Part shown: one piece after another, positions 43,080 through 54,056 of the stretch
Layout of the letters: each line of letters opens with the position of its first letter
Numbering within the stretch: the first letter of the stretch is position 1
From: Caenimonas koreensis DSM 17982
Lineage (GTDB): Bacteria; Pseudomonadota; Gammaproteobacteria; Burkholderiales; Burkholderiaceae_C
DNA length: 64,000 nt
NCBI RefSeq assembly: GCF_009646335.1
Contig: NZ_WJBU01000009.1
Coordinates: forward strand, 1 to 64,000
Reading direction: 5' to 3'
The notes under the pieces: model-generated
What the model saw: the letters and a program-made list of their open reading frames with translations, nothing else
Database searches by the model: none
What the model was told of the DNA's origin: nothing
Translations under genes and position numbers: made by a program

Positions 43080-44464
43080 CAGCCATGATGACCCTCGAAC
43101 AAGCGCTCGCCTGGATTCCCGGCGGCAAGCTCGTCGGCGACGGCAGTATTGCGATCACGCGCGTGCACACCGACAGCCGCACGCTGCAGCACGGCGACCT
43201 GTTCGTCGCGCTCAAAGGCGAGCGCTTCGATGCGAACGACTTCATCGGCCAGGCCGGCGCCAACGGTGCTGTCGCCGCGCTGGCGCATCGCGGCAAGTTG
43301 CCTGAGGGTATGGCCGGCATTGAAGTGGATGACACGAAGCTCGCACTCGGCACACTGGCCGCAGGCTGGCGCTCGCAGTTCACGCTGCCGCTGATCGCCG
43401 TCACGGGCAGCAACGGCAAGACCACGGTGACGCAGATGATCGCGTGCATCCTGCGCGCGTGGCAGGCGGATGCAACGCTCGCGACGCAAGGCAACTTCAA
43501 CAACGACATCGGCCTGCCGCTGACGCTGCTGTGCCTGCGCGCCGCGCACCGCATTGGTGTGATCGAGCTGGGCATGAACCATCCGGGTGAGATTGAATAT
43601 CTCGCCAACATCGCGAAACCGACGGTGGCGCTTGTGAACAACGCGCAGCGCGAGCACCAGGAATTCATGGCCACCGTGGAAGCCGTGGCCCACGAAAATG
43701 GAATGGTTCTTGCGTCGCTTGCAGCAAACGGTGTGGCCGTGTTTCCTGCAGACGAGGAATTCACGCTCGTCTGGAATGAACTGGCAGGAATACGGCCCAC
43801 CCTGGTTTTCGGCACCTCAGGTGGTGCTGACATCAGTTTGGCCGGGACGCAATGGCAAGGTGGGCATTGGCAGGTGGACGTGCAAACGCCCGCAGGTGCT
43901 GTCACTTACCGACTCCATATCGCCGGCCGCCATAACGTGCGCAACTCGCTGGCTGCAGTTGCATGCGCACTCGCAGCCGGCGTGCCGCTCGCTGCCATTG
44001 GGCGCGGGCTCGACACCTTTGAGCCCGTCAAGGGCCGCTCGCGCGCCATGAGCGTCGAGCTCGCGGGCCGCACGATCACACTGGTCGACGACACCTACAA
44101 CTCCAACCCCGACTCCGCGCGCGCCGCCATCGACGTGCTTGCCGAGCTGCCTGCACCGCGCCTGCTGGTGCTCGGCGACATGGGCGAAGTCGGCGACCAG
44201 GGGCCGCAATTCCACGCCGAAGTCGGCGACCACGCACGCGACATGCAGATCGAACACCTCTTCACACTCGGCGAGCAGTCAAAAGCCATGCGCGGCTGGC
44301 ACTTCACGGATATCGAGTCGCTCAAGACTGCTGTGCTGGCCGAGCTGTCGTCAGCAGCAAGCGTGCTCGTCAAGGGCTCGCGCTTCATGAAGATGGAGCG
44401 CGTGGTCGAGGCGATCGTGGCGCATGCCGGCGCTGCAGGCAAGGAGGGTTCGCATGCTGCTTAG
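43076..44464 (+). CDS. murF: UDP-MurNAc-pentapeptide synthetase
   Basis: ATG 43076, overlapping the murE stop, gives 462 residues. MurF adds D-Ala-D-Ala to the UDP-MurNAc tripeptide. [18 protein letters not shown] is the P-loop near residue 109, then [16 protein letters not shown] near residue 160 (Mg/substrate), and [20 protein letters not shown] near residue 338. It extends 11 bases into mraY. Confidence 0.95.
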   Translation: MTAMMTLEQALAWIPGGKLVGDGSIAITRVHTDSRTLQHGDLFVALKGERFDANDFIGQAGANGAVAALAHRGKLPEGMAGIEVDDTKLALGTLAAGWRSQFTLPLIAVTGSNGKTTVTQMIACILRAWQADATLATQGNFNNDIGLPLTLLCLRAAHRIGVIELGMNHPGEIEYLANIAKPTVALVNNAQREHQEFMATVEAVAHENGMVLASLAANGVAVFPADEEFTLVWNELAGIRPTLVFGTSGGADISLAGTQWQGGHWQVDVQTPAGAVTYRLHIAGRHNVRNSLAAVACALAAGVPLAAIGRGLDTFEPVKGRSRAMSVELAGRTITLVDDTYNSNPDSARAAIDVLAELPAPRLLVLGDMGEVGDQGPQFHAEVGDHARDMQIEHLFTLGEQSKAMRGWHFTDIESLKTAVLAELSSAASVLVKGSRFMKMERVVEAIVAHAGAAGKEGSHAA

Positions 44465-45632
44465 CCTGGCCGCGTGGTTGCAGACGCTCGGGCCGGAGTT
44501 CGGCTTCCTGCGGGTCATCCAGTACCTCACGTTCCGCGCGGTGATGGCCGCGATGACATCGCTGCTGATCGGCCTGATCGCCGGCCCCGCCGTGATTCGC
44601 CGCCTCACCGCCTTGAAGATCGGCCAGCCTGTGCGTGGCTATGGCATGGAGACGCACCTGTCCAAGAGCGGCACGCCGACGATGGGTGGCGTGCTCGTGC
44701 TGCTGTCGATCGTGATCTCCACCGTGCTGTGGTTCGATCTGACGAACCGCTTCGTGTGGATCGTGCTCTTGGTGATGATCGGCTTCGGCGCCATTGGCTG
44801 GGCGGACGACTGGCGCAAGGTCGTCAACAAAGACCCGGAGGGCATGCGCTCGCGCGAGAAGTATTTCTGGCAATCGCTGATCGGCCTGATCGCCGCGCTG
44901 TACCTTGTGTTCAGCATCTCCGAGAGCAACAACTACCTCGTGATCCAGCTGTTCTTCAAATGGGTCGCGTCAGGCTTCGATGTGAACCTGCCGCCCAAGG
45001 CAGGCCTGCTGCTGCCATTTTTCAAGGAAGTGAGCTATCCGCTCGGTGTGTTCGGCTTCGTGATCCTCACGTACCTGGTGATTGTGGGCTCGAGCAATGC
45101 GGTGAACCTGACTGATGGCCTCGATGGCCTGGCGATCATGCCGGTGGTGATGGTCGGCTCGGCGCTCGGCGTGTTCGCGTATGTCACGGGCAGTGCGGTC
45201 TACTCGAAGTACCTGTTCTTCCCGTACATCCCCGGCTCAGGTGAGCTGCTGATTTTCTGCGCCGCGCTCGCTGGTGCGGGCCTGGCATTCCTGTGGTTCA
45301 ACACCCATCCGGCGCAGGTGTTCATGGGCGACGTCGGCGCGCTCGCGCTTGGCGGCGCGCTCGGCACGATCGCGGTGATCGTGCGGCAGGAAATCGTGCT
45401 ATCGATCATGGGCGGCATCTTCGTGGTCGAGGCGCTGTCGGTGATGGCGCAGGTCGTGTACTTCAAGTACACGAAACGCAAATACGGTGAGGGCCGGCGC
45501 ATTCTGAAGATGGCGCCGCTGCACCACCACTTTGAAAAGAGCGGCTGGAAGGAAACGCAGGTCGTGGTCCGGTTCTGGATCATCACGATGCTGCTGTGCC
45601 TGGTCGGCCTGTCCACCCTAAAACTCCGATGA
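44454..45632 (+). CDS. mraY: Phospho-MurNAc-pentapeptide transferase
   Basis: ATG 44454, behind AAGGAGGG, gives a 392-residue inner-membrane enzyme with ten helices. It makes lipid I from UDP-MurNAc-pentapeptide and undecaprenyl phosphate. Catalytic motifs: [11 protein letters not shown] near residue 118, [18 protein letters not shown] near residue 216, and [20 protein letters not shown] near residue 353. The C-terminal half matches other MraY proteins over its length. Its stop overlaps murD (ATGA). Confidence 0.95.
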   Translation: MLLSLAAWLQTLGPEFGFLRVIQYLTFRAVMAAMTSLLIGLIAGPAVIRRLTALKIGQPVRGYGMETHLSKSGTPTMGGVLVLLSIVISTVLWFDLTNRFVWIVLLVMIGFGAIGWADDWRKVVNKDPEGMRSREKYFWQSLIGLIAALYLVFSISESNNYLVIQLFFKWVASGFDVNLPPKAGLLLPFFKEVSYPLGVFGFVILTYLVIVGSSNAVNLTDGLDGLAIMPVVMVGSALGVFAYVTGSAVYSKYLFFPYIPGSGELLIFCAALAGAGLAFLWFNTHPAQVFMGDVGALALGGALGTIAVIVRQEIVLSIMGGIFVVEALSVMAQVVYFKYTKRKYGEGRRILKMAPLHHHFEKSGWKETQVVVRFWIITMLLCLVGLSTLKLR

Positions 45633-47230
45633 ACGCACACGACCTTCAAGGCAAGCACGTTCTCGTCCTGGGGCTCGGGTTGTCCGGCCTCGCGATGGCG
45701 CGCTGGTGTGCGCGCCACGGTGCACGCATCACAGTGGCTGATACGCGCGGTGAGCCGCCGCAACTCGCCACGCTGCGCGAGGAGTTGCCCGACGCGAAAT
45801 TTGTCGCTGGCGAATTCCAGGCGCACTTGCTGGACGACGGTGTGCAGGCGGTGATGCGCAGCCCGGGCCTGTCACCCGAGCAGATCGCGCATGTCACAGC
45901 ATCGGCAGATGAACTCGGCATTCCGGTCGGCGGCGAGCTGAGCCTGTTTGCGTCGGCACTCGCCGCGCTCAAGGCAGACAAAGCGTATTCGCCCGCGGTG
46001 CTCGCCGTCACCGGCACCAATGGCAAGACGACGGTCACGGCGCTCGCGGGCCAGCTCGTCGAACGCTCGGGGCGCAGTGTTGCGGTGGCGGGCAACATCG
46101 GCCCGACGCTGCTCGACACACTGGCGCAGAAAATCGACGCCGACGCGCTGCCGCAGGTGTGGGTGATCGAGCTGTCGAGCTTCCAGCTCGAGACGCCCGG
46201 TGAGTTCGAGCCCACTGCAGCCACGGTGCTGAACATCACGCAGGACCACCTCGACTGGCATGGCTCCATGAAGGCCTATGCAGCAGCCAAACAGCGTGTG
46301 TTCGGCAAGTCGACGCTGATGATCCTCAACCGCGAAGACGCGATGGTCATGGCGATGCTGCCTGAGCCCGTGCGAGTGAGCGCCGCTCGGCCGCCCGCAG
46401 GCGCGAAGGCCCCCTCGGAGGGCAGTGCAGTCCACGCCGTGGCAAGCGTGGGGGCCAGGAATCGCGGCAAGTTCGAGCAGCGCGAGTACATCACGTTCGG
46501 TGCCGATTCGCCGCAGCGCGCAGGTGACTTCGGCATTGAGGAAACAAGCGGCATGGCCTGGCTCGTGCGCGCGCATGAGGCAGACGAAACGCGGCGCAAG
46601 CGCAGCGAAGAAGCCGAAGAAATCTTTGTCCAGCGCCTGATGCCTTGCGATGCACTGCGCATCCGGGGCCGGCACAACGCGGTGAATGCGCTGGCGGCGC
46701 TTGCGCTGGCCAGCGCTGCCGGTTGCGCGCTCGGCCCGATGTTGTACGGCCTGCGCGAGTATCGCGGCGAGCCACATCGTGTCGAGTCGGTGGGCATCGT
46801 GGGTGAGGTCGAATACTTCGACGACAGCAAGGGCACGAATGTGGGCGCCACCGTGGCAGCGCTGCAAGGGCTGGGCGCGGAGCGCAAGCTGGTCGTGATT
46901 CTGGGCGGCGACGGCAAGGGCCAGGACTTCTCTCCGCTGGCCGCGCCAGTCGTGCGCCATGCGCGTGCAGCGGTGCTCATTGGCCGCGACGCGCCGCTGC
47001 TGCGTGAAGTGCTCGAGCCGCAAGGCGTGCGGCTGATCGATGCAGCGTCGATGGAAGAAGCAGTGACAAAGGCTGCGCAAGTTGCGCACCCCGGTGACGC
47101 CGTGCTGATGTCGCCCGCCTGCGCGAGCTTCGACATGTTCCGCAACTATCCGCACCGCGCTGAAGTGTTTCGCGCTGCCGTGCGCACGCTGGCCGACGCG
47201 GCGGGTGTCGAACTGGAGGGCGCGGCATGA
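45629..47230 (+). CDS. murD: UDP-MurNAc-L-Ala-D-Glu synthetase, with repeat-derived insertion
   Basis: A 533-residue MurD, which adds D-Glu to UDP-MurNAc-L-Ala. [17 protein letters not shown] starts the substrate domain, [13 protein letters not shown] is the P-loop near residue 130, and [20 protein letters not shown] near residue 394 is the C-terminal ligase motif. It is ~95 residues longer than E. coli MurD (438). Part of the excess is residues 254-276, [12 protein letters not shown] and onward, encoded by an interspersed DNA repeat (46389-46456). The rest is a charged stretch ([17 protein letters not shown]). The reading frame is intact and the gene is expected to be essential. Overlaps ftsW by 4 bases. 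Confidence 0.93.
   Translation: MNAHDLQGKHVLVLGLGLSGLAMARWCARHGARITVADTRGEPPQLATLREELPDAKFVAGEFQAHLLDDGVQAVMRSPGLSPEQIAHVTASADELGIPVGGELSLFASALAALKADKAYSPAVLAVTGTNGKTTVTALAGQLVERSGRSVAVAGNIGPTLLDTLAQKIDADALPQVWVIELSSFQLETPGEFEPTAATVLNITQDHLDWHGSMKAYAAAKQRVFGKSTLMILNREDAMVMAMLPEPVRVSAARPPAGAKAPSEGSAVHAVASVGARNRGKFEQREYITFGADSPQRAGDFGIEETSGMAWLVRAHEADETRRKRSEEAEEIFVQRLMPCDALRIRGRHNAVNALAALALASAAGCALGPMLYGLREYRGEPHRVESVGIVGEVEYFDDSKGTNVGATVAALQGLGAERKLVVILGGDGKGQDFSPLAAPVVRHARAAVLIGRDAPLLREVLEPQGVRLIDAASMEEAVTKAAQVAHPGDAVLMSPACASFDMFRNYPHRAEVFRAAVRTLADAAGVELEGAA
46389..46456 (+). repeat. Interspersed GC-rich repeat, copy 1, inside murD
   Basis: A 68-bp segment beginning GGCCGCCC and ending CAAGCGTGGGGGCC, with an inner GGCCCCCTCGG. 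It matches, in inverse orientation, the segment at 53994-54056: long identical blocks at both ends and in the middle, a few substitutions and a 5-base length difference. It is translated in frame as MurD residues 254-276. The length here (68 bp) keeps the murD frame. Confidence 0.8.
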
Positions 47231-48429
47231 GCATGGCCGCGGCGCTCTCAGGCTTCTTGCGGCGCGATCGCGTGCTGGCGAAGGCGCCCGTGCGCATCCA
47301 GCCGATCGACCAGGCGCTGATCTGGGTCACGGTCGGCCTGCTCGCTTTCGGCCTGGTGATGGTCTATTCGGCCTCGGTCGCGATGCCGGACAACCCGAAG
47401 TTCGCGCGCTATGCGCACATGCACTTCCTGATCCGCCACGCCGGCTTCATCGCGTTCTCTTTTATCGCCGCGCTGCTGGCATTCCAGGTGCCCGTGGCCA
47501 CGTGGGAAAAGATTGCGCCGTGGCTGTTCATCGCGTCACTGCTGATGCTCATCCTCGTGCTGCTGCCGCACATCGGCAAGGGCGTGAACGGCGCGCGCCG
47601 CTGGATCGGCTTTGGCTTCATGAGCTTCCAGCCATCAGAGCTGGCGAAGTTTGCGACGCTGCTCTACGCCGCCGACTACATGGTGCGCAAGATGGAAGTC
47701 AAGGAGCGGTTCTTCCGCGCCGTGCTGCCGATGGCTGCGGCCGTGGCCATCGTCGGCCTGCTGCTGCTGGCCGAGCCCGACATGGGTGCCTTCATGGTGA
47801 TTTCTGTCATCGCCATGGGCATCCTGTTCCTGGGCGGCGTGAACGCGCGCATGTTCTTCCTGATTGCTGCGGTGATGGTCATTGCGTTCATGCTGATGAT
47901 TGCGATGTCCGAGTGGCGGCGCGAACGCATCTTTGCGTACCTCGACCCGTGGAGCGAGAAGAACGCCGTGGGCAAGGGCTACCAGCTGTCGCACTCGCTG
48001 ATTGCGATTGGTCGCGGTGAAATTTTTGGCGTGGGGCTGGGCGGCAGCGTTGAGAAGCTGCACTGGCTGCCTGAAGCGCACACCGACTTCCTGCTCGCTG
48101 TGATCGGCGAGGAGTTTGGCCTGGTGGGCGTGCTGATCGTGATCGTCGCCTTCTTGTGGATGACGCGCCGCATCATGCACATCGGCCGCCAGGCGATTGC
48201 CCTCGACCGCGTGTTCGCGGGGCTGGTGGCGCAAGGTGTCGGCATCTGGATCGGCTTCCAGGCGTTCATCAACATGGGCGTGAACCTGGGTGCGCTGCCG
48301 ACAAAGGGGCTGACGCTGCCGCTGATGAGTTATGGCGGCTCGGCGATCTTGCTGAACCTCATCGCGATCGCTGTCGTGCTGCGAATCGACTACGAGAACA
48401 AAGTGCTGATGCGCGGAGGCCGGGCATGA
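47227..48429 (+). CDS. ftsW: Septal peptidoglycan glycosyltransferase FtsW
   Basis: A 400-residue SEDS-family inner-membrane protein with ten helices. It polymerises lipid II at the septum with FtsI. Landmarks are [20 protein letters not shown] near residue 38, a [20 protein letters not shown] segment, [20 protein letters not shown] near residue 281, and [20 protein letters not shown] near residue 350. Starts by ATGA overlap with murD and ends the same way into murG. Confidence 0.95.
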   Translation: MSMAAALSGFLRRDRVLAKAPVRIQPIDQALIWVTVGLLAFGLVMVYSASVAMPDNPKFARYAHMHFLIRHAGFIAFSFIAALLAFQVPVATWEKIAPWLFIASLLMLILVLLPHIGKGVNGARRWIGFGFMSFQPSELAKFATLLYAADYMVRKMEVKERFFRAVLPMAAAVAIVGLLLLAEPDMGAFMVISVIAMGILFLGGVNARMFFLIAAVMVIAFMLMIAMSEWRRERIFAYLDPWSEKNAVGKGYQLSHSLIAIGRGEIFGVGLGGSVEKLHWLPEAHTDFLLAVIGEEFGLVGVLIVIVAFLWMTRRIMHIGRQAIALDRVFAGLVAQGVGIWIGFQAFINMGVNLGALPTKGLTLPLMSYGGSAILLNLIAIAVVLRIDYENKVLMRGGRA

Positions 48430-49511
48430 CGGCACGCCAGCTCGCTCCCAAGTGCGCGCTCGTCATGGCGGGCGGCACGGGCGGCCACATCTTCCCGGGG
48501 CTTGCCGTGGCGCAGGCGCTGCGCGACAAGTCGTGGCGTGTGCATTGGCTGGGCGGGCCAGGCAGCATGGAAAGCCAACTCGTTCCGGCACGCGGTTTCC
48601 CGTTCGAGACGATCGCTTTCTCCGGCGTGCGCGGCAAGGGCTTCAAGACGCTGCTGCTGTTGCCGCTGCGCCTGCTCAAGGCCTTCTGGGATTCGATTGG
48701 CGTCGTGCGCCGCGTGAAGCCCGATGTGGTGATTGGCCTGGGCGGCTACATCACGTTCCCTGCGGGCCTGATGAGTGTGCTGCTCGGCAAGCCGCTTGTG
48801 CTGCACGAACAGAACTCAATCGCGGGCATGGCCAACAAGGTGCTTGCGGCAGTGGCCGATCGTGTGTTCACCGCTTTCCCGAATGTGTTCCGCAAGGGTG
48901 CATGGGTGGGCAATCCGCTGCGCGAATCGTTCCTGAACCAGCCCGGGCCGCAAGAGCGATTCGCCGGGCGCACGGGCAAACTGAAGCTGCTCGTCGTGGG
49001 TGGCAGCCTGGGTGCCAAGGGTTTGAACGATGCGGTGCCGAAGGCGCTGGCGCTCATCGACGCGGCACAGCGGCCGATCGTCGTGCATCAAGGCGGCGCG
49101 AAGCAGCTGGATGAACTGCGTGCGAACTACGCCGCAGCAGGCGTTGAAGCAGAGCTCACGCCGTTCATCGACGACACAGCGCGTGCGTATGCCGACGCGG
49201 ACCTGATCGTCTGCCGCGCGGGCGCCAGCACCGTGACGGAAATCGCTGCCGTGGGTGCGGCTGCGGTCTTCGTGCCGTTCCCGTTTGCGGTGGACGACCA
49301 CCAGACGACCAACGCGAAGTTCCTCGTCGATGCGGGAGGCGGCTGGCTGGTCCAGCAGCGCGACCTCACGCCCGAGTGGCTTGCGCACCTCATCCAAAAC
49401 ACCAGCCGCGACGAGCTCGTCAAAAAAGCGCTCGCGGCCAGGAAGATGCAGAAGACCGACGCCACCCACGAAGTGGTGAAGGCCTGCGAAGAACTGGCGA
49501 ACAAGTCATGA
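48426..49511 (+). CDS. murG: UDP-GlcNAc transferase MurG
   Basis: ATG 48426 gives 361 residues. MurG adds GlcNAc to lipid I to form lipid II at the inner face of the membrane. [20 protein letters not shown] near residue 11 is the first G-loop, [20 protein letters not shown] near residue 125, [20 protein letters not shown] near residue 193, and [20 protein letters not shown] near residue 263 forms the UDP-GlcNAc site. Overlaps both neighbours by 4 bases. Confidence 0.95.
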   Translation: MTARQLAPKCALVMAGGTGGHIFPGLAVAQALRDKSWRVHWLGGPGSMESQLVPARGFPFETIAFSGVRGKGFKTLLLLPLRLLKAFWDSIGVVRRVKPDVVIGLGGYITFPAGLMSVLLGKPLVLHEQNSIAGMANKVLAAVADRVFTAFPNVFRKGAWVGNPLRESFLNQPGPQERFAGRTGKLKLLVVGGSLGAKGLNDAVPKALALIDAAQRPIVVHQGGAKQLDELRANYAAAGVEAELTPFIDDTARAYADADLIVCRAGASTVTEIAAVGAAAVFVPFPFAVDDHQTTNAKFLVDAGGGWLVQQRDLTPEWLAHLIQNTSRDELVKKALAARKMQKTDATHEVVKACEELANKS

Positions 49512-50953
49512 AGCACGCGATCAAGCACATTCATTTCGTCGGGGTAGGCGGCGCCGGCATGTCCGGCATTGCCGAAGTGCTGCGCAACCAGGGCTACGAG
49601 ATTTCCGGCTCTGACCTGTCCGACAGCGCCACGCTGCGCCGCCTGAAGGGCCTGGGCATCAGCACCTTCGTCGGCCATGCGGCTGCGAACGTGGAGGGCG
49701 CTGATGCAGTGGTTACCTCAACGGCCGTGCAAAGCAATAACCCCGAAGTGCTGGCTGCACGCGCACGCAAGATTCCCGTCGTGCCGCGCGCGATGATGCT
49801 GGCTGAATTGATGCGCCTCAAGCAGGGCATTGCCATTGCAGGCACGCACGGCAAGACGACGACGACATCGCTCGTCGCCAGCGTGCTCGCCGAAGGCGGG
49901 CTCGACCCCACGTTCGTGATTGGCGGCCGGCTCAACAGTGCAGGCGCCAATGCCAAGCTCGGCAGTGGCGACTACATCGTGGTGGAAGCCGATGAATCCG
50001 ATGCGTCGTTCCTGAACCTGTTCCCGGTGATGGCCGTCGTGACGAACATCGACGAAGACCACATGGAAACGTACGACCATGACTTCAACAAGCTGAAGTC
50101 GGCGTTCCTCGATTTCCTGCATCGCATGCCGTTCTACGGCACGGCCATTCTTTGCATCGACAGCCCGGCTGTGCGCGAGATCATGCCCAACGTGCAGTGC
50201 CCGGTCACAAGCTACGGCGTGAGCGAAGACGCGCAGGTGCGCGCCGTCAACATCCGCGCGGTGGGCACGCAAATGCATTTCACGGTGCAGCGGCGCAACG
50301 GCATCACGCTGCCCGATCTTGATGTGAAGCTCAACCTGGTGGGGCACCACAACGTGCTGAACGCGTTGTCGGCCATTGCAGTTGCCGTTGAACTGAACGT
50401 GCCGGATGAAGCCGTGCTCAAGTCACTGGCCGAGTTCAAGGGCGTGGGCCGCCGCTTCCAGAGCTACGGCGAGATTGCCTTGAAGCCCGAAAACGGTGGC
50501 GGCACCTTCACGGTGATCGAAGACTATGGCCACCATCCTGTCGAAGTGGCAACCACGCTGGCGGCCGCGCACGGTGCGTTCCCGGGCCGTCGCATCGTGC
50601 TCGCTTTCCAGCCGCATCGCTACACGCGCACGCGCGACTGCTTTGAAGACTTCGTGAAGGTGCTGGGCAAGGCCGATGCGTTGTTGCTCGCCGAGGTGTA
50701 CGCCGCCGGTGAGGCGCCGATCGTCGCGGCAGACGGCCGCTCACTCGTGCGCGCGGTGCGTGTGTCGGGCAAGGTCGAACCGATCTTTGTTGACGACATT
50801 GCCGCAATGCCTGCCGCGATTCTCGAAATGGCACGCGACGGCGACGTCGTCATGTGCATGGGCGCCGGCTCCATCGGCGGCGTGCCTGGCAAGCTCGTGG
50901 AGCTTGCGGTTGAGCGTTCAGCGTTGGGCGTTGAGCGTGGGAGCCAGGCATGA
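49508..50953 (+). CDS. murC: UDP-MurNAc-L-alanine ligase
   Basis: ATG 49508 gives 481 residues. MurC joins L-Ala to UDP-MurNAc, the first peptide step. [18 protein letters not shown] is the N-terminal nucleotide-binding fold, [20 protein letters not shown] the P-loop near residue 111, and [20 protein letters not shown] follows. The last ~12 residues ([13 protein letters not shown]) are encoded by the left arm of the heptamer hairpin at 50910 and do not resemble MurC ends. Overlaps ddl by 4 bases. Confidence 0.95.
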   Translation: MKHAIKHIHFVGVGGAGMSGIAEVLRNQGYEISGSDLSDSATLRRLKGLGISTFVGHAAANVEGADAVVTSTAVQSNNPEVLAARARKIPVVPRAMMLAELMRLKQGIAIAGTHGKTTTTSLVASVLAEGGLDPTFVIGGRLNSAGANAKLGSGDYIVVEADESDASFLNLFPVMAVVTNIDEDHMETYDHDFNKLKSAFLDFLHRMPFYGTAILCIDSPAVREIMPNVQCPVTSYGVSEDAQVRAVNIRAVGTQMHFTVQRRNGITLPDLDVKLNLVGHHNVLNALSAIAVAVELNVPDEAVLKSLAEFKGVGRRFQSYGEIALKPENGGGTFTVIEDYGHHPVEVATTLAAAHGAFPGRRIVLAFQPHRYTRTRDCFEDFVKVLGKADALLLAEVYAAGEAPIVAADGRSLVRAVRVSGKVEPIFVDDIAAMPAAILEMARDGDVVMCMGAGSIGGVPGKLVELAVERSALGVERGSQA

Positions 50954-50988
50954 CTTCACACGCCCAACGCCCAACGCCCAACGCCCAA
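50910..50988. repeat. Heptamer hairpin repeat, copy 2 (murC/ddl junction)
   Basis: Left arm TTGAGCG TTCAGCG TTGGGCG TTGAGCG at 50910-50937; right arm four perfect copies of CGCCCAA at 50961-50988. The arms complement at 24 of 28 positions around a 23-base loop holding the murC stop and the ddl start. The left arm is the coding end of murC and the right arm encodes the start of Ddl. Same design as 33387-33461, so this is a repeated element. A hairpin here could affect ddl translation. Confidence 0.75.
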
Positions 50989-51954
50989 CCGGGCAGCGAC
51001 TTTGGAAAAGTCGCGGTGCTCATGGGCGGCCATTCCGCCGAGCGCGAGGTCTCGCTCATGTCAGGCAGCGGTGTGCTCAAGGCGCTGCAATCCAAGGGCG
51101 TTGACGCGCATGCGTTCGACCCGGCTGAGCGCGAATTGGTCGAGCTCAAGCAAAAGGGCTTCCAGCGCTGCTTCATTGCGCTGCATGGCCGCTTCGGTGA
51201 AGACGGCACGGTGCAAGGCGCGCTGGAGCTGCTGGGCATTCCGTACACTGGCTCGGGCGTGATGGCATCGAGCATCGCCATCGACAAGGTGATGACCAAG
51301 CGTGTGTGGATGGCAGAAGGCATCCCGACGCCGAAGTTCACGCTGCTGCGCCGCGAGTCGTACACGCGCGAAATCATTCGCACCGTGCCTGACGACCTCG
51401 GCCTGCCAGTGATCGTCAAGCCAGCGCGTGAAGGCTCGTCGATCGGCGTCGCGAAGGTCAAGGGCTATTCAGAGATGCAGAACGCCGTCGAGCAAGCCGC
51501 GGCGCTTGACTCGGATGTGCTGTGCGAGCAGTTCATCAGCGGCGATGAAGTGACATGCCCGGTGCTGGGCACCGGCGACAGCGCTGTTGCGCTGCCTGTC
51601 ATTCGCATCGTTGCGCCCGAGGGCAACTACGACTACCAGAACAAGTACTTCACGGACGACACGAAGTACATCGTGCCCTGCGGCCTGCCGGCAGGCGAGG
51701 AGCAGGCGATCCAGGATCTGGTGTTGCGCGCCTATCGCGTGCTGGGCTGCCGCGGCTGGGGCCGGGTCGACGTGATGATCGACGGTGCCACCCGCAAGCC
51801 CTACCTGCTGGAGATCAATACGTCGCCGGGCATGACGGGCCACTCACTGGTGCCGATGTCCGCGCGCGCGGCCGGCATCAGCTATGAGGACCTGTGCGTG
51901 CAGTTGCTGGCGCTGGCCTCGCTTGACCAGCAGAAAGGAACGGGCAAGAAGTGA
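50950..51954 (+). CDS. ddl: D-alanine-D-alanine ligase
   Basis: A 334-residue ATP-grasp enzyme that makes the D-Ala-D-Ala dipeptide used by MurF. Catalytic and binding landmarks: [20 protein letters not shown] near residue 20, [20 protein letters not shown] near residue 77, [20 protein letters not shown] near residue 153, and [20 protein letters not shown] near residue 287. The first ~17 residues ([16 protein letters not shown]) are extra compared with usual Ddl starts and are encoded by the heptamer hairpin. Starts by ATGA overlap with murC. Confidence 0.95.
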   Translation: MTSHAQRPTPNAQPGSDFGKVAVLMGGHSAEREVSLMSGSGVLKALQSKGVDAHAFDPAERELVELKQKGFQRCFIALHGRFGEDGTVQGALELLGIPYTGSGVMASSIAIDKVMTKRVWMAEGIPTPKFTLLRRESYTREIIRTVPDDLGLPVIVKPAREGSSIGVAKVKGYSEMQNAVEQAAALDSDVLCEQFISGDEVTCPVLGTGDSAVALPVIRIVAPEGNYDYQNKYFTDDTKYIVPCGLPAGEEQAIQDLVLRAYRVLGCRGWGRVDVMIDGATRKPYLLEINTSPGMTGHSLVPMSARAAGISYEDLCVQLLALASLDQQKGTGKK

Positions 51955-52736
51955 ACCCCGGCATGCCACCGCCCTTTGACGTGAAGCTGATGAACATCGC
52001 AGCGTCGCTGCTGTTCATGGGCTTTTTCGTCCTGCTGGTGGCAGCGGCGGCGTGGTGGGCTGTGCGCAACCCGGTGTTCGCCATCGCAGGGATCACTGTG
52101 CAAGGTGACACAGCGCACAACAACGCAGTGACGTTGCGCGCCAATGTGGCACCGCGACTGGCGGGCAACTTCTTCACCATCAACCTGACGAAAGCGCGCG
52201 AGGCCTTCGAGGCCGTGCCATGGGTGCGCAAAGCCGTGGTGCGGCGCGACTTCCCGAACCGCTTGCGCGTGCAGTTGCAGGAACACAAGGCCGTTGCCCT
52301 GTGGGGCACGGATGGCGAATCGAAGTTGATCAACAACTTCGGTGAAGTGTTTGAGGCGAACGTGGGCGATGTGGAGCATGAAGAGCTGCCGCGCCTGGCG
52401 GGGCCCGCCGACCAGGCGCCGCAGGTGCTGGCGATGTACCAAGCTGTCAAGCCGCTGTTCGAGGCGCTTGACCTGTCGGTCGACCACGTCACGCTGTCGG
52501 CGCGTGGCAGCTGGCAAGTGGAACTGGAGACGGGTGCGCTGGTGGAGTTGGGGCGTGGCACCGCTGATGAAGTGATTGCGCGTACACAGCGGTTCACGCA
52601 ATCGCTCACGCAAGTCGTGTCGCGCTACAACCGCCGGCCGGAGGCGCTGCAGTCAGCGGACCTGCGGCACGCGGACGGGTATGCAATTCGGTTGAGGGGC
52701 GTCGCCACCACTGTGGTGGGCGAGGCGAAGAAATAG
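51951..52736 (+). CDS. ftsQ: Cell division protein FtsQ
   Basis: A 261-residue bitopic protein, GTG start overlapping the ddl stop. The membrane helix is [19 protein letters not shown] near residue 22. The POTRA domain begins [20 protein letters not shown], then the beta domain has [20 protein letters not shown] near residue 87 and a [13 protein letters not shown] segment. It recruits FtsLB and FtsWI to the divisome. ftsA follows after 15 bases. Confidence 0.95.
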   Translation: MNPGMPPPFDVKLMNIAASLLFMGFFVLLVAAAAWWAVRNPVFAIAGITVQGDTAHNNAVTLRANVAPRLAGNFFTINLTKAREAFEAVPWVRKAVVRRDFPNRLRVQLQEHKAVALWGTDGESKLINNFGEVFEANVGDVEHEELPRLAGPADQAPQVLAMYQAVKPLFEALDLSVDHVTLSARGSWQVELETGALVELGRGTADEVIARTQRFTQSLTQVVSRYNRRPEALQSADLRHADGYAIRLRGVATTVVGEAKK

Positions 52737-52751
52737 AGGGCGAAAGGCACC

Positions 52752-53981
52752 ATGGCAAAGGAATACAAGGACCTGGTAGTAGGGCTGGACATCGGGACCG
52801 CCAAGGTGATGGTGGTCGTCGCCGAAGTCATGCCCGGCGGCGAGCTCAAGCTGGCGGGGCTGGGCGTGGCGCCGTCGAACGGATTGAAGCGCGGCGTGGT
52901 GGTGAACATCGATGCCACGGTGCAGAGCATCCAGCAGGCCTTGAAAGAAGCCGAGCTGATGGCCGACTGCAAGATCACGCGCGTGTACACCGGCATCACC
53001 GGTGCACACATCCGCGGCATCAACTCCAGCGGCATGGTGGCCGTGAAGGACAAGGAAGTGACGGCGGCTGATGTGGCGCGCGTGGTGGAGACAGCGCGCG
53101 CCATCAACATCTCGACCGACCAGCGCCTGCTGCTCGTGGAGCCACAGGAATTCGTGATCGACGGCCAGGACGTGAAAGAGCCGATCGGCATGAGCGGCAT
53201 CCGCCTGGAGGCGAAGGTGCATATCGTCACGGGCGCGCAAAGCGCGGCAGAAAACATCATCAAGTGCGTGCGCCGCTGCGGCCTGGAAGTTGACCAGCTT
53301 TTGCTGAACCCGCTCGCGTCCAGTCTTGCTGTGTTGACCGAAGACGAGCGCGAACTTGGCGTTGCGGTGGTCGATATCGGTGCGGGCACGACCGACGTGG
53401 CGATTTTCACGAACGGCGCGATTCGCCACACGGCGGTGATTCCGATTGCGGGCGACCTGATCACGAGCGATATCGCGATGGCGCTGCGCACGCCGACGAA
53501 GGACGCAGAGGACATCAAGGTCGAGAGCGGCTATGCCAAGCAGCTGCTGGCTGACCCCGAGCAGCAAGTGGAAGTGCCGGGCCTGGGTGACCGTGGCCCG
53601 CGCATGCTGAGCAAGCAGGCGCTGGCTGGTGTGATCGAGCCGCGCATCGAAGAGATTTATTCGCTCGTGCAGCAGGTGATTCGCGAGTCGGGCTACGAGG
53701 AAGTGCTGTCGTCGGGCATTGTGATCACGGGCGGCAGCTCGATCATGCCCGGCATGGTGGAGCTGGGCGAAGACATCTTCCTCAAGCCCGTGCGGCGCGG
53801 CATCCCGAAATATCGCGGCTCGCTGTCTGACATGGTGGCGCAAGTGCGCGCCGCGACGGTGATGGGCCTGCTCGAAGAAGCGCGGCTCGGCCGCATCCGC
53901 GGGCTGAAGGTCGCGCAGAAAAACGGTTCAGTGAAAACGGCCTTTGGCCGCTTCAAGGACTTCATCGTGGGGAACTTCTAA
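52752..53981 (+). CDS. ftsA: Cell division protein FtsA
   Basis: A 409-residue actin-fold protein that tethers FtsZ to the membrane. KDLVVGLDIGTAKVMVVVAE is the phosphate 1 loop near residue 6, VAVVDIGAGTTDVAIFTNGA the second near residue 205, and GIVITGGSSIMPGMVELGED the adenosine motif near residue 323. The C-terminal amphipathic membrane-targeting helix is seen as GRFKDFIVGNF. A GAAAGG precedes the ATG. A 229-base gap separates it from ftsZ, unusually wide for this cluster. Confidence 0.95.
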   Translation: MAKEYKDLVVGLDIGTAKVMVVVAEVMPGGELKLAGLGVAPSNGLKRGVVVNIDATVQSIQQALKEAELMADCKITRVYTGITGAHIRGINSSGMVAVKDKEVTAADVARVVETARAINISTDQRLLLVEPQEFVIDGQDVKEPIGMSGIRLEAKVHIVTGAQSAAENIIKCVRRCGLEVDQLLLNPLASSLAVLTEDERELGVAVVDIGAGTTDVAIFTNGAIRHTAVIPIAGDLITSDIAMALRTPTKDAEDIKVESGYAKQLLADPEQQVEVPGLGDRGPRMLSKQALAGVIEPRIEEIYSLVQQVIRESGYEEVLSSGIVITGGSSIMPGMVELGEDIFLKPVRRGIPKYRGSLSDMVAQVRAATVMGLLEEARLGRIRGLKVAQKNGSVKTAFGRFKDFIVGNF

Positions 53982-53993
53982 CAATGAGCAATT

Positions 53994-54056
53994 GGCCCCC
54001 ACGCTTGCTAGCGCTGCGCTGCCCCCCGAGGGGGCTCTCGCACCTAGGGGCGGCCC
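53994..54056 (-). repeat. Interspersed GC-rich repeat, copy 2, between ftsA and ftsZ
   Basis: The reverse complement begins GGGCCGCCCCTAGG and ends CAAGCGTGGGGGCC, aligning with 46389-46456 in murD. It contains GCCCCCCGAGGGGGC (54021-54035), a 6-bp stem with a 3-base loop and no T-run. The repeat may continue rightwards to about 54105 (CCAAGCTCTGGCTTG and GGGAGTCCCC). It explains much of the wide ftsA-ftsZ gap and could form a hairpin in the dcw transcript. Confidence 0.75.

Noticed and set aside
50961-50988. CRISPR array from the tandem CGCCCAA units
   Set aside because: The units are 7 bases with no spacers and no cas genes; they form the arm of a hairpin.
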